Assembly: GCF_003350205.1 (NCBI RefSeq)
Contig: NZ_QLLC01000011.1
Span: 41,980 to 105,979, forward strand
Direction: 5' to 3'
Source: Brevundimonas bullata
GTDB taxonomy: Bacteria > Pseudomonadota > Alphaproteobacteria > Caulobacterales > Caulobacteraceae
DNA length: 64,000 bases
Within the stretch, counting starts at the first letter, position 1, and each line of letters starts with the position of its first letter. The notes under the pieces are model-generated. The model was not told the DNA's origin and ran no database searches. It saw nothing but the letters and a program-made list of their open reading frames with translations. Positions 47,629 to 55,771 of the stretch are shown here, piece after piece. The translations under genes and the position numbers were made by a program.

Positions 47629-48078
47629 TCAGCGCCCGGTCGAGCCGAAGCCGCCGGCGCCGCGCGCGGTTTCATCCAGCGCCTCGACCTCGGCCATCAC
47701 CGCCTGGGCATAGGGCGCAATGACCATCTGGGCGATGCGCTCGCCGCGCCGGATCTCGAAGGCGACCTGGCCGTGGTTGATCAGGATGACTCCAACCTCG
47801 CCGCGATAGTCGCTGTCGATGGTGCCGGGCGAATTCAGGCAGGTGACGCCGTGCTTCAGCGCCAGACCCGAGCGGGGCCGCACCTGGGCCTCATAGCCGG
47901 GCTCCAGCGCGATCTTCAGCCCGGTGGGGATCAGCTTGCGCTCTCCGGGGGCCAGCACGACCGGCTCGAACTCGGCCACGGCGGCGCGCAGGTCCATGCC
48001 CGCCGATCCCGTCGTCTCATAGGCGGGCAGGGCCAGGCCCTCGGCGTGGGGCAGGCGTTCGACGCGGACAGTGGTCAT
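47629..48078 (-). CDS. dut: dUTP diphosphatase
   Basis: The enzyme removes dUTP and makes dUMP for thymidylate synthesis. The 149-aa trimeric enzyme has motif I AGMDLRA, motif II RPRSGLA, motif [13 protein letters not shown], motif [10 protein letters not shown] and motif [11 protein letters not shown]. The ATG at 48078 is chosen. It lies 11 bases downstream of coaBC on the same strand, a frequent bacterial arrangement. Confidence 0.97.
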   Translation of the reverse strand: MTTVRVERLPHAEGLALPAYETTGSAGMDLRAAVAEFEPVVLAPGERKLIPTGLKIALEPGYEAQVRPRSGLALKHGVTCLNSPGTIDSDYRGEVGVILINHGQVAFEIRRGERIAQMVIAPYAQAVMAEVEALDETARGAGGFGSTGR

Positions 48079-48089
48079 GGGGAAGTCTC

Positions 48090-49313
48090 TCAGGCCTTGA
48101 AATGATCGGCGATGCGCTGGGCGATCTTGCGCGCCACATCGGTCTTGGACTGGCGCGGCCAGGGCTCGGCGCCGTCGCGGGTGAACAGGGTCACGGCGTT
48201 GCCGTCGGAACCGAAGACCTCGTCGGACACGTCGTTGCCGACGATCCAGTCGCAACCCTTCCGCGACAGCTTGGCGCGGGCGTTGGCCTCCAGGTCGCTG
48301 GTCTCGGCGGCGAAACCGACCACCAGTTTCGGGCGCCGGGGTCCGGGGGCCGAGACGCCCGCCAGAATGTCGGGGTTCTCGATCAGGGCCAGCGACGGCG
48401 GCCCGCCCGGCTTCTTCTTGATCTTGCCCGAGGCGATGCCGTCCACGCGCCAGTCGGCGACGGCGGCGCTCATCACGGCGATGTCGGCTGGAAGCGCGGC
48501 TTCGACGGCGGCCTTCATCTCGGTCGCGGCCTCGACCCAGACGCGAGTCACGCCGACCGGCGCGTCCAACGCCACGGGGCCGGAGATCAGCGTCACCTCG
48601 GCGCCCAGTTCCGCCAGGGCGGCGGCGACGGCATAGCCCTGCTTGCCGCTGGAGCGATTGGTCAGGCCGCGCACCGGGTCGATGGGCTCGAACGTCGGCC
48701 CGGCGGTGACGACGGCGGTCTTGCCGGTCAGGGGGCGGCCATCGGGTCCGGCCAGCAGGCGGGCGATCTCGTTGAAGATGACGGCGGGCTCGGCCATGCG
48801 GCCCGGCCCGAACTCGCCGCAGGCCATCTCGCCCTCATCCGGTCCGACCACGGCCACGCCGTGGAAGCCGTCAAAGCCCTTCAGCCGATCGACATTGGCC
48901 TGAACCGCCGGGTGCAGCCACATGCGCACGTTCATCGCAGGGGCCAGCAGCACCTTCTTGTCGGTGGCCAGCAGGGTGGTCGAGGCCAGGTCGTCGGCCA
49001 TCCCGTTGGCCGCCTTGGCGATCAGGCCCGCCGTCGCCGGCGCCACCACCACCAGATCGGCCCAGCGCGACAGCTCGATATGGCCCATGGCCGTCTCGTC
49101 TTCCGGCATGAACAGGGCTTGCCGCACCGGATGGCCGGTCAGGGCGGCCAGCGACATGGGGGTGACGAACTCGGCCCCGGCGGCGGTCAGCAGGCTCATC
49201 ACCTCGGCCCCGGCCTTTTTCAGCAGGCGCGTCAGCTCCAGCGCCTTGTAGGCGGCGATGCCGCCGCCGACGATCAGCAGGACCTTGCGGCCGGATAGCG
49301 AGGATGCGGTCAT
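48090..49313 (-). CDS. coaBC: Bifunctional phosphopantothenoylcysteine decarboxylase / phosphopantothenate-cysteine ligase
   Basis: The enzyme performs two consecutive steps of coenzyme A synthesis. The 407-aa protein has an N-terminal flavodoxin-like CoaC domain (about 1-185), with the substrate motif PAMNVRMW and the recognition clamp [10 protein letters not shown]. The C-terminal CoaB domain has [21 protein letters not shown]. It is the first gene of the operon with dut. Confidence 0.97.
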   Translation of the reverse strand: MTASSLSGRKVLLIVGGGIAAYKALELTRLLKKAGAEVMSLLTAAGAEFVTPMSLAALTGHPVRQALFMPEDETAMGHIELSRWADLVVVAPATAGLIAKAANGMADDLASTTLLATDKKVLLAPAMNVRMWLHPAVQANVDRLKGFDGFHGVAVVGPDEGEMACGEFGPGRMAEPAVIFNEIARLLAGPDGRPLTGKTAVVTAGPTFEPIDPVRGLTNRSSGKQGYAVAAALAELGAEVTLISGPVALDAPVGVTRVWVEAATEMKAAVEAALPADIAVMSAAVADWRVDGIASGKIKKKPGGPPSLALIENPDILAGVSAPGPRRPKLVVGFAAETSDLEANARAKLSRKGCDWIVGNDVSDEVFGSDGNAVTLFTRDGAEPWPRQSKTDVARKIAQRIADHFKA

Positions 49314-49448
49314 GGAGAATCTCTAGCGGGGCCGCATGACGGCGTCGAGACAAAGCCGTGGCGAACCTATGCGCCGAAGTCAGAACATTGCCAGAACAAA
49401 AATCCTGTGCCTAACTGCGTTCGGCGGGTTTTTCAGGGAGGGTGACTT

Positions 49449-49952
49449 ATGCGTATTCAGATGATGGCAGGCGTCTTGGCGGCCCTGGTGCTGGCCGGCT
49501 GCGACAGCGGCGGTTCGGCGGTCGAGACGCGGGATCGGGCGACGGCTGACCCGGTCGCCCTGATTTCGGCGGCGGCGCCCGAGAGCGAGATGGAGGTCGC
49601 GCCCCAAGCCAAGCCGCCGGTCACGGCCAACCGGCGTGAAACCGCCGACGCCAAGGTCCAGCGCCTGTTTGAACGCAACGGCGCAGCCTTCGGGGCCAAG
49701 TCCGCCGACGACTATCTGACCAAGGTGCGGGCCTTCACCGAGGCGACGCCCAAGGGGACCGAGACGGTCAAGCGCCCCAACGGCGACACCCTCTACTACC
49801 AGGCCTCGACCAACACCTTCGCCGTGGTGGACCGCAACGGCGTGCCCCGCACCATGTTCAAGCCCGACGACGGCCCGACCTACTGGGCCCAGCAAAAGGA
49901 GCGCGCCCCGACCTTCGGCCAGCGTCGCTCCGGCGCGGGTGCGGCGGAGTAG
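49449..49952 (+). CDS. Lipoprotein with a polymorphic-toxin-like C-terminal module
   Basis: The 167-aa product has a lipobox (LVLAGC, Cys18) and a Pro/Ala/Glu linker (20-65). The C-terminal part (about 70-155) reads ERNGAAFGAKSADDYLTKVRAF, then RPNGDTLYYQASTNTFAVV-NGVPRTMFKPD and YW-QQ. That order resembles nuclease-like modules at the tips of secreted polymorphic toxins (F-xx-HG-x-FGA, gD-Y-xx-T-xxF-V, G-xRT-F-P). The His of the usual HG is Asn here. No immunity gene is evident. The catalytic role is unproven. GGGAGGGTGACTT precedes the ATG. Confidence 0.75.
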   Translation: MRIQMMAGVLAALVLAGCDSGGSAVETRDRATADPVALISAAAPESEMEVAPQAKPPVTANRRETADAKVQRLFERNGAAFGAKSADDYLTKVRAFTEATPKGTETVKRPNGDTLYYQASTNTFAVVDRNGVPRTMFKPDDGPTYWAQQKERAPTFGQRRSGAGAAE

Positions 49953-50023
49953 GTTGAGCGGCCTCTAGATGACGGAAGCGAAACTGCCGAATGTCCGCGG
50001 AGAGTGGGAAACGGAAGGCCCCA

Positions 50024-50194
50024 TTAGATGATGGCTGCCATCCCGAAAGTCATAAGCAATGCAGCGAATGGAACTATAATCCAGGGCACGCTGACCCCGA
50101 AGAAATGAGCGAGCGCATTCATTAGGGCCAGCACAGCTAACCAGATGGCGAAGGCTCTAAGGAGAGGCGCCCACAGTTTGCCAAGCTGGTTCAT
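50024..50194 (-). CDS. Small two-helix membrane protein, hypothetical
   Basis: The 56-aa frame begins MNQLGKLWAPLLRAF and contains two hydrophobic segments, about 12-32 and 38-56, so it is a plausible two-helix membrane protein. It lies in a stretch with visibly lower GC and atypical codon use, between the toxin-like lipoprotein and the 50335 gene. No family was recognised, and the ribosome-binding site is weak. Confidence 0.5.
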   Translation of the reverse strand: MNQLGKLWAPLLRAFAIWLAVLALMNALAHFFGVSVPWIIVPFAALLMTFGMAAII

Positions 50195-50235
50195 TTTTCG
50201 TCCCGTCCCTAGGCAGATGTTCTCACAAGACGCGC

Positions 50236-50315
50236 TTGACTGCCAATTTCCGCAATGGGTCGCGAAGCGAAGTTCGCTTAAGGGTGGAAGCGGACGTTCT
50301 TATCCGTATTAGAAC
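50236..50315. repeat. Possible dispersed intergenic repeat fragment
   Basis: The stretch contains TTTCCGCAATGGGTCG and GGGTGGAAGCGGACGTTC, wording typical of a short repeat I recall from other alphaproteobacteria (AATGTCCGCTTTCC-type). A related fragment with AATGTCCGC lies at 49970-50020. The assignment is tentative. Confidence 0.35.
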
Positions 50316-50334
50316 CGGCTGTATCGGGGGGCTT

Positions 50335-50721
50335 ATGAACACTGCACCAGAAATTTCGGCTCGCCGCGCCGCATGGATTGGATGGGCTTGGGTGAACGGA
50401 TCGGTCCTAGTCGGATATGTTGTCGGCTTCGGTCTGCTTGTTCTGTTGTTCAATACGAAGCCAGTGTTTGTCGATGCGCTTGGTCCTTGGTTTCTTCTTC
50501 TGATCTTGTTGGTGCTCGTTGCCCCATGGTTTTTGTGGTCGTTCCAGGTAACGCGCTGGCGTTTGTGGGCCTACCGTCGAGTCAGAGATGTAAACGCCTT
50601 GAAGGCTGAAGCCGTGGCACGTTCCGTGATTTGGCCCTCCGGGCACCTTCTTGAGAAGACCGAGTTCCGAACGCTAAAACAGAAGTTGGAACTCGACCGT
50701 CTTGAGCGTGAACGCTTCTGA
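50335..50721 (+). CDS. Hypothetical membrane protein in low-GC patch
   Basis: The 128-aa frame begins MNTAPEISARRAAWIGWAW, with two strong helices (about 14-37 and 45-70). A cytoplasmic basic tail ends in a charged helix (TLKQKLELDRLERERF). GGGGGG lies just before the ATG. Codon use is T-rich compared with its neighbours, suggesting transfer. An in-frame ATG further upstream (50236) would include repeat-like DNA and is not preferred. No family was recognised. Confidence 0.62.
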   Translation: MNTAPEISARRAAWIGWAWVNGSVLVGYVVGFGLLVLLFNTKPVFVDALGPWFLLLILLVLVAPWFLWSFQVTRWRLWAYRRVRDVNALKAEAVARSVIWPSGHLLEKTEFRTLKQKLELDRLERERF

Positions 50722-51070
50722 CCTGCCAGCCCTAAGAATTTGGCTCGACTGCCCTGACCCGGAGAGTGTTCGGAAGTGGAATAGCGCGCTGCGATTTAAG
50801 CGTCCTCGGACGGCGATTTCGTCGGCTATGTCTGGTGTTCGCGACCTACCGAGCCTGCTGCTCGCCACCGAGGCGATCCGAGCGCGAATCATATTCTTTT
50901 CACCGACGCCTTCAACCTAGCCACAGCGGGCGTTTGCGCGGCGAAACCCCCATCGAACACGCCGAGGTTCAGCGCGCCGCTATGATGCGCTCTGGTCTTT
51001 GACAGAGTCTGGCGTTGGCAAGGAGAGGTCGAGCGGTTCGATGAAGCGCCCCGGCCTCCGCTCCGGCCCT

Positions 51071-51111
51071 ATTGCACCAATTGCACTGTTTTTTTCGCGC
51101 CATGGTGCAAT
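51071..51111. promoter_or_regulatory. 9-bp inverted repeat ATTGCACCA / TGGTGCAAT
   Basis: Perfect 9-base arms (51071-51079 and 51103-51111) flank 23 bases that include a second ATTGCAC and a T7 run. It could be an operator or a weak terminator. No gene immediately downstream uses it obviously. Confidence 0.4.
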
Positions 51112-51152
51112 CGAACGGGTCCTGGCGTCATCCGCCACCCCCGCCCGCCACC

Positions 51153-51284
51153 GTCATCCTCGGGCTTGACCCGAGGATCGAGCGTTCAGCGCGCGCGACG
51201 CCGCAGGCCTGACCGCCGGTCGCGGGTCATCCTGCACCCATGCGGAGCCGACGGCCCGATCCTCGGGGCAAGCCCGAGGATGAC
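51153..51284. repeat. Inverted pair of the 27-bp palindrome without a gene inside
   Basis: The copy at 51153-51179 is identical to 12956-12982. The inverted partner at 51258-51284 differs by one base. The 78 bases between hold no reading frame. Compare the GIY-YIG-containing pair near 13 kb. Confidence 0.92.
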
Positions 51285-51326
51285 GCCGGCCTATGGGGCA
51301 GGGCGCACGGCCCGCCGCCCTTCGCC

Positions 51327-52190
51327 TCAGGCGGCGTCGAAGCTCAGCGGCGCGCCCCAGAAGCGGGCGATTAGGTCGGACTGCGGGCCGGGCGTGCCGG
51401 TGGTCAGGAAGTCGCGGCGCGCTGACGACCCCAGGTCGTATTCGGGGTGGCGGGCGAAATAGCGTTCCAGCGAGTCGGCCACGGCGGTCGGCTGGCTGAT
51501 CACCTGGACCCCGGCGGGCAGGGCGGCGGCGAACAGGTCGGCCACGATCTCGTAGTGGGTGCAGCCCAGGATGGCCTTGTCCGGGTGGCGGCCGATGCGG
51601 CGGCGCAGGGCGTCGACGTGGTCGTCGACCACCACCTTCAGCTCCTCCGCCGGGGCGCCCAGTTCGATCAGGCCGGCCAGGCCGGGGCAGGCCTCGGTGA
51701 AGACCGCCAGGTCCTCGCGGCGCTTGTCGATCTCGATCTCATAGACCCGGCTCATGGCCGTGGCGGCGGTGCAGAAGACGCCGGTGATGTCGATCGCCTC
51801 CTTCTTCTGGCCCTCGTTGCGGCCGTTGCGCTCGGCCTCATAGGACCAGGGCAGGCCGGTGGCCGCCTCGATGGTCGGGACGATGATGCCCAGGACGTTG
51901 ACCGGGCGGCCCAGCTTTTCGCGCATCCCCGGAATCCAGGTCTGCTGCAGCCGGCGCAGCGCGATGGCCGAGGCCGTGTTGCAGGCCAGGACCACGACCG
52001 AGGCGCCCGCCTCGAACAGCCGCTCGCACCCGGCGCGCGTCAGGGCGACGATGTCCTCGCCGCCGCGCCCGCCATAGGGGGCGTGCCCCTGGTCGCCCAG
52101 GTAGATGAAGTCCCGCGTCGGAAAGCGGGCCACGAGTTCGCGGTGGACCGTCAGTCCGCCCACGCCGGAGTCAAAAACGCCTATCGCCAT
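51327..52190 (-). CDS. murI: Glutamate racemase
   Basis: It supplies D-glutamate for peptidoglycan. The 287-aa protein has DSGVGGLTV (7-15), ACNTAS (Cys70) and GCTHYE (Cys210), the two catalytic cysteines. The ATG at 52190 starts directly at the conserved MAIGVFDSGVGG. The in-frame opening continues for another 2 kb upstream as an antisense shadow of the M3 peptidase gene and is not coding. It diverges from that peptidase gene. Confidence 0.96.
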   Translation of the reverse strand: MAIGVFDSGVGGLTVHRELVARFPTRDFIYLGDQGHAPYGGRGGEDIVALTRAGCERLFEAGASVVVLACNTASAIALRRLQQTWIPGMREKLGRPVNVLGIIVPTIEAATGLPWSYEAERNGRNEGQKKEAIDITGVFCTAATAMSRVYEIEIDKRREDLAVFTEACPGLAGLIELGAPAEELKVVVDDHVDALRRRIGRHPDKAILGCTHYEIVADLFAAALPAGVQVISQPTAVADSLERYFARHPEYDLGSSARRDFLTTGTPGPQSDLIARFWGAPLSFDAA

Positions 52191-52310
52191 GACGCGGCCT
52201 TTAGACCCGTGGGGTTCCGTCGTCCAATGGTTAGGATTACATCGACGCAGACGACCGTCCGGGCGAGCACGCCGGGGGAAGTCCGAAACAGCTATGGTTG
52301 GGAGACCTGG

Positions 52311-54494
52311 ATGCACAGACGCCATCTTCTCATCGGGGGCGCGAGCCTCTTCGCCCTGACGGGCTGCGCCTCCGCCGGCGCCCTGGAGAACGGAATGACC
52401 GGATCGGCCACGGCCCTCTCGACCGCTGACGAAGCCCGCCTCGCCCGCGCCGTCCTGCCGACGACCGCGCCGCGCGCCGAGCTGCTGCAGCCCTGGACCG
52501 GCCCCTATGAGGGCGTGCCCCCCTGGGACAAGGTGACGGCGCCCAAGATGCGCGAAGCCATCCTGGAAGGCATCGAGCTGCAACGCGCCGACGTGGCTGC
52601 GATCGCCAACAACCCCGACGCGCCGACCTTCGCCAACACCCTGGTGGCCATGGAGCTGGTCGGCGAGCCGCTGGACCGCGCCATGAACGTCTTCAGCGTC
52701 ATGACCTCGAACATCGGCGGCGAGCAGTGGGACGTTCTTGAGACCGAGCTGTCGCCGATCCTGTCGGCCGCCTCGGACGAGATCACCTTCAACGAGAAGC
52801 TGTTCGCCCGCATCAAGGCCGTGGCCGACGGCGCTGACGCCGCAGGCCTGAACGCTCAGCAGAAGCGTCTGGCCGAGCGCAGCCGCGACAGCTTCATCCG
52901 CAACGGCGCCGCCCTGGACGCCGCCGGCAAGGCCGAGCTGGGCCGCATCAACACCGCCCTGTCGAACGCCTTCACCGGCTTCGGTCAGAAGGTGGTGGCC
53001 GACGAGAACACCTGGACCGTCATCACCAACGAGGCCGGCCTGAAGGGCCTGCCTGAGTCCAACAAGGCCGCCGCCGCCGCCGCTGCGCGTTCGCGCAACG
53101 TCCAGGGCTGGGCCATCGTCAACACCCGCTCCAGCGTCGATCCCTTCCTGACCTTCGCCGACGACCGCGCCCTGCGCGAGCAGGTGTGGAAGAAGTTCGT
53201 CAAGCGCGGCGACAACGGCGACGCCAACGACACCAAGTCGACCATCGCCCAGATCGTCGCCCTGCGTCAGCAGCGCGCCAAGCTGCTCGGCTTCGGCAAC
53301 CACGCCGAATGGCGCATGCAGGACACCATGGCCAAGACCCCGGCCGCGGCCATGGAGCTGATGCAGCGCGTCTGGACCCCGGCCAAGGCCCGCGTGGCTG
53401 AGGAGGTCGCCGACATGAAGGCGATCGCGGGCTATGACATCGAGCCCTGGGACTACCTCTACTTCGCCGAGAAGGTCCGTAAGGCCAAGTACGACCTCGA
53501 TCAGAACGAGCTGAAGCCCTACTTCGAACTGCACGCCGTCCGTGCGGCCTCCTTCTACATGGCCGAGCGCCTGTACGGCTTCGTCTTCAAGCCTCTGGCC
53601 AAGGGCACGGTCTCGACCTTCGAGCCGGACGTGACCACCTATGAGGTCACAGACAAGGCCACCGGCAAGCTGATCGGTCTGTATTACGCCGACGACTTCG
53701 CCCGTCCGGGCAAGCGTTCGGGCGCCTGGATGACCACCTATCGGTCCTTCTCGACCCTGACCGGCGCCAAGCCGATCCTGGCCTCGAACAACAACAACTT
53801 CGTCAAGGCCGAGGCTGGTCAACCCCTGCTGATCTCGCTGGACGACGCCGAGACCCTGTTCCACGAGTTCGGCCACGCCTTGCACTACTTCTCGTCGGTG
53901 GTGACCTATCCGTCGTTCGGCAACACGCCGCGCGATTTCGTCGAATATCCGTCGCAGGTGCACGAGCACTGGGTGCTGAGCCGCCCGATCCTCGACGGCT
54001 ACATGAAGCACGTCGAGACCAAGCAGCCGATGCCGCAGGCGCTGGTGGACAAGATCGAGGCCTCCTCGACCTTCAACCAGGGCTACGCCACCGTCAGCTA
54101 CCTGTCCTCGGCCCTGGTAGACATGGACCTGCATACGCAGGCCACGCCCCCGACCGACATCGCCGCCTTCGAGAAGGCCTCGCTGGACCGTCTGGGCATG
54201 CCCAAGGAGATCGTGATGCGGCACCGCCTGCCGCAGTTCAACCACCTCTTCACCTCGGACGCCTACTCGGCCGGCTACTACTCCTACCTCTGGTCGGAAG
54301 TGATGGACGCCGACACCTGGGCCTACTTCGAGGAGTCGGGCGACGTCTTCAACCCGGAGATCGGCGGCCGCTTCAAGTCGATCATCCTGGCGCCGGGCAA
54401 CACCACGGATCGCGGCGACGCCTATCGCCAGTTCCGCGGCCGCAACCCCGACGTCGCGGCCCTGCTGAAGGTGCGCGGCTTCCCCACTTCCTGA
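52311..54494 (+). CDS. M3-family metallopeptidase (Dcp/oligopeptidase type), lipoprotein
   Basis: The 727-aa zinc peptidase has the HEFGH motif (518-522) and downstream family sequences (DFVEYPSQVHEHW, containing the third zinc ligand Glu, and SYLWSEVMDADTW). The N-terminus has an RR pair, a hydrophobic core and a lipobox (LTGC, about residue 19), so it is exported and probably lipid-anchored. It should cleave short peptides in the periplasm. GGGAG precedes the ATG at 52311. Confidence 0.94.
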   Translation: MHRRHLLIGGASLFALTGCASAGALENGMTGSATALSTADEARLARAVLPTTAPRAELLQPWTGPYEGVPPWDKVTAPKMREAILEGIELQRADVAAIANNPDAPTFANTLVAMELVGEPLDRAMNVFSVMTSNIGGEQWDVLETELSPILSAASDEITFNEKLFARIKAVADGADAAGLNAQQKRLAERSRDSFIRNGAALDAAGKAELGRINTALSNAFTGFGQKVVADENTWTVITNEAGLKGLPESNKAAAAAAARSRNVQGWAIVNTRSSVDPFLTFADDRALREQVWKKFVKRGDNGDANDTKSTIAQIVALRQQRAKLLGFGNHAEWRMQDTMAKTPAAAMELMQRVWTPAKARVAEEVADMKAIAGYDIEPWDYLYFAEKVRKAKYDLDQNELKPYFELHAVRAASFYMAERLYGFVFKPLAKGTVSTFEPDVTTYEVTDKATGKLIGLYYADDFARPGKRSGAWMTTYRSFSTLTGAKPILASNNNNFVKAEAGQPLLISLDDAETLFHEFGHALHYFSSVVTYPSFGNTPRDFVEYPSQVHEHWVLSRPILDGYMKHVETKQPMPQALVDKIEASSTFNQGYATVSYLSSALVDMDLHTQATPPTDIAAFEKASLDRLGMPKEIVMRHRLPQFNHLFTSDAYSAGYYSYLWSEVMDADTWAYFEESGDVFNPEIGGRFKSIILAPGNTTDRGDAYRQFRGRNPDVAALLKVRGFPTS

Positions 54495-54497
54495 GGG

Positions 54498-54527
54498 GGC
54501 CTATCGCCCTTCGGGCTACTTGAGGCC
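54498..54527. repeat. 30-bp hairpin repeat, copy C (exact inverse of copy B)
   Basis: It starts four bases after the M3 peptidase stop codon and is identical, inverted, to 36052-36081. Copies A and B lie 124 bp and 57 bp after the stops of other plus-strand genes. Confidence 0.9.
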
Positions 54528-54609
54528 CGTTAGGCGCTAAAGTTGAAGAGGGCTCGGTGGAGTAGTCCGCTGGGCCCTTTTCTTTGGCCGTCATCGTCGC
54601 GCAAACCGC

Positions 54610-54725
54610 GCCGTCACCCCGGACGACCCGTAGGGGCGATCCGGGGCCCAGGCGCTTGATCGGGCAGGGCGCGACAGGATTCGGCGCCTGGGTTCCGGGT
54701 TCGCTGCGCGCCCCGGAATGACGGC
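54610..54725. repeat. Inverted repeat pair (GCCGTCACCCCGG / CCGGAATGACGGC)
   Basis: Imperfectly matched arms at about 54610-54654 and 54684-54725 share GCGCCTGGG and CCCAGGCGC. It is a relative of the GTCATCCCGG element at 8513-8614. Confidence 0.75.
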
Positions 54726-54805
54726 GAGGAAGAGCCTTGTCGGCAGCCCATTCTGTTTCCGGCTGAGGTGGCGTAAGCCTTGGCCGTTCGAATGAAGGAG
54801 TGCCC

Positions 54806-55771
54806 ATGAGCGTCGTCGCCTCCTATATCTACAAGGACGGCAAGCGGGTTCGCGAGGCGCCGCTGACGGACGAGGGGCTGCGGCTTCAGCCCGGCGAATA
54901 CCTGTGGATCGGTCTGTACGAGCCGACGAGCGAGGAGTTCGAGGCCCTGGTGCGGCGCTTTCATCTGCACCCGCTCGCGGTCGAGGACGCGCTGGCGGCG
55001 CATCAGATGCCCAAGATCGAGGTCTATGGCGGCGAGCTCTTCATCGTCGCCCGCACGGCGCAAAAGGCCGACGACGCCATCTGGTACGGCGAAACCCACG
55101 TCTTCGTCGGGCCCCGCTATGTCATCACCATCCGCCACGGCTCGGCCCGCGCCCACACCCAGCTGCGCGCCCAGCTGGAGGCCTCGCCGCTGCAGCTGAA
55201 GCACGGCGCCGACTTCATTCTGCACGGGGTGCTGGACTTCATCGTCGACGCCTATGTCCCCATCGTCGACGACATCGAGGACAGCGTGCTGGAGATGGAG
55301 CAGCGGGCGCTGGACAGCTTCCTGTCCCGCGCCGACATCAAGCGCCTGTTCCAGCTGCGCCGCGAACTGCTGAAGTTCAGTCGGGTGCTCGGCCCGATGG
55401 AGGAGGTGGCCAACAAACTGCAGTCGCTGGACCTGCCCTGCATCGACCGCGAGGTCCGCCCCTATTTCCGCGACGTGGCCGATCATGTCCGCCGGGTCTC
55501 CAGTCGTGCGGCGAGCCTGCGCGACATCCTGGCCTCGGTGTTCGAGGTCTCCAACCTGCTGGAGCAGCAACGTCAGGGCGTCATCACCCGCAAGCTGGCC
55601 GCCTGGGCCGCCATCTTGGCCACGCCGACGGCGGTGGCCGGCATCTACGGCATGAATTTCGAGCACATGCCGGAGCTGCGCTGGACCTATGGCTATCCGG
55701 CGGTGATGGGGCTGATCTTCGCCATCTGCCTGGGCCTCTACATCACCTTCAAGCGCACCAAGTGGCTGTGA
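54806..55771 (+). CDS. corA: CorA-family magnesium/cobalt transporter
   Basis: The 321-aa protein has a large N-terminal cytoplasmic domain, a long stalk helix and two C-terminal membrane helices (about 262-284 and 295-315). The GMN selectivity motif is in YGMNFEHMP. GAAGGAG lies five bases before the ATG at 54806, which decides the start over a GTG two codons upstream. Its stop codon abuts the ppc stop with no base between. Confidence 0.95.
   Translation: MSVVASYIYKDGKRVREAPLTDEGLRLQPGEYLWIGLYEPTSEEFEALVRRFHLHPLAVEDALAAHQMPKIEVYGGELFIVARTAQKADDAIWYGETHVFVGPRYVITIRHGSARAHTQLRAQLEASPLQLKHGADFILHGVLDFIVDAYVPIVDDIEDSVLEMEQRALDSFLSRADIKRLFQLRRELLKFSRVLGPMEEVANKLQSLDLPCIDREVRPYFRDVADHVRRVSSRAASLRDILASVFEVSNLLEQQRQGVITRKLAAWAAILATPTAVAGIYGMNFEHMPELRWTYGYPAVMGLIFAICLGLYITFKRTKWL

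Larger units (their letters stand above)
50722..51326. other. 605-bp region without a supported gene
   Basis: No convincing coding frame is present. A TTG-started frame at 50702-50920 and several antisense frames are short and lack ribosome-binding sites. The stretch holds an ATTGCACCA/TGGTGCAAT dyad (51071-51111) and the inverted palindrome pair at 51153-51284. It is less GC-rich than the surrounding genes up to about 51100. Confidence 0.6.
54495..54805. other. 311-bp intergenic region with repeats
   Basis: No gene is seen. It contains copy C of the 30-bp hairpin repeat (54498-54527), a terminator-like hairpin near 54549-54583 (GGGCTCGG to GGGCCC, then TTTTCTTT), and the inverted pair at 54610-54725. 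GAAGGAG for corA closes the region. Confidence 0.75.

Noticed and set aside
50702..50920. 72-codon TTG-started frame after the low-GC membrane gene
   Set aside because: It overlaps the previous gene, has no ribosome-binding site and no recognisable sequence; an antisense frame of equal length exists.
52214..52240. tRNA-like stretch (CGTCCAATGGTTAGGATTAC)
   Set aside because: It resembles a tRNA D-arm, but no anticodon arm, T-arm or acceptor pairing follows.
52191..54245. In-frame upstream extension of murI to 972 codons
   Set aside because: It runs antisense through the M3 peptidase; MurI homology begins exactly at the ATG at 52190.
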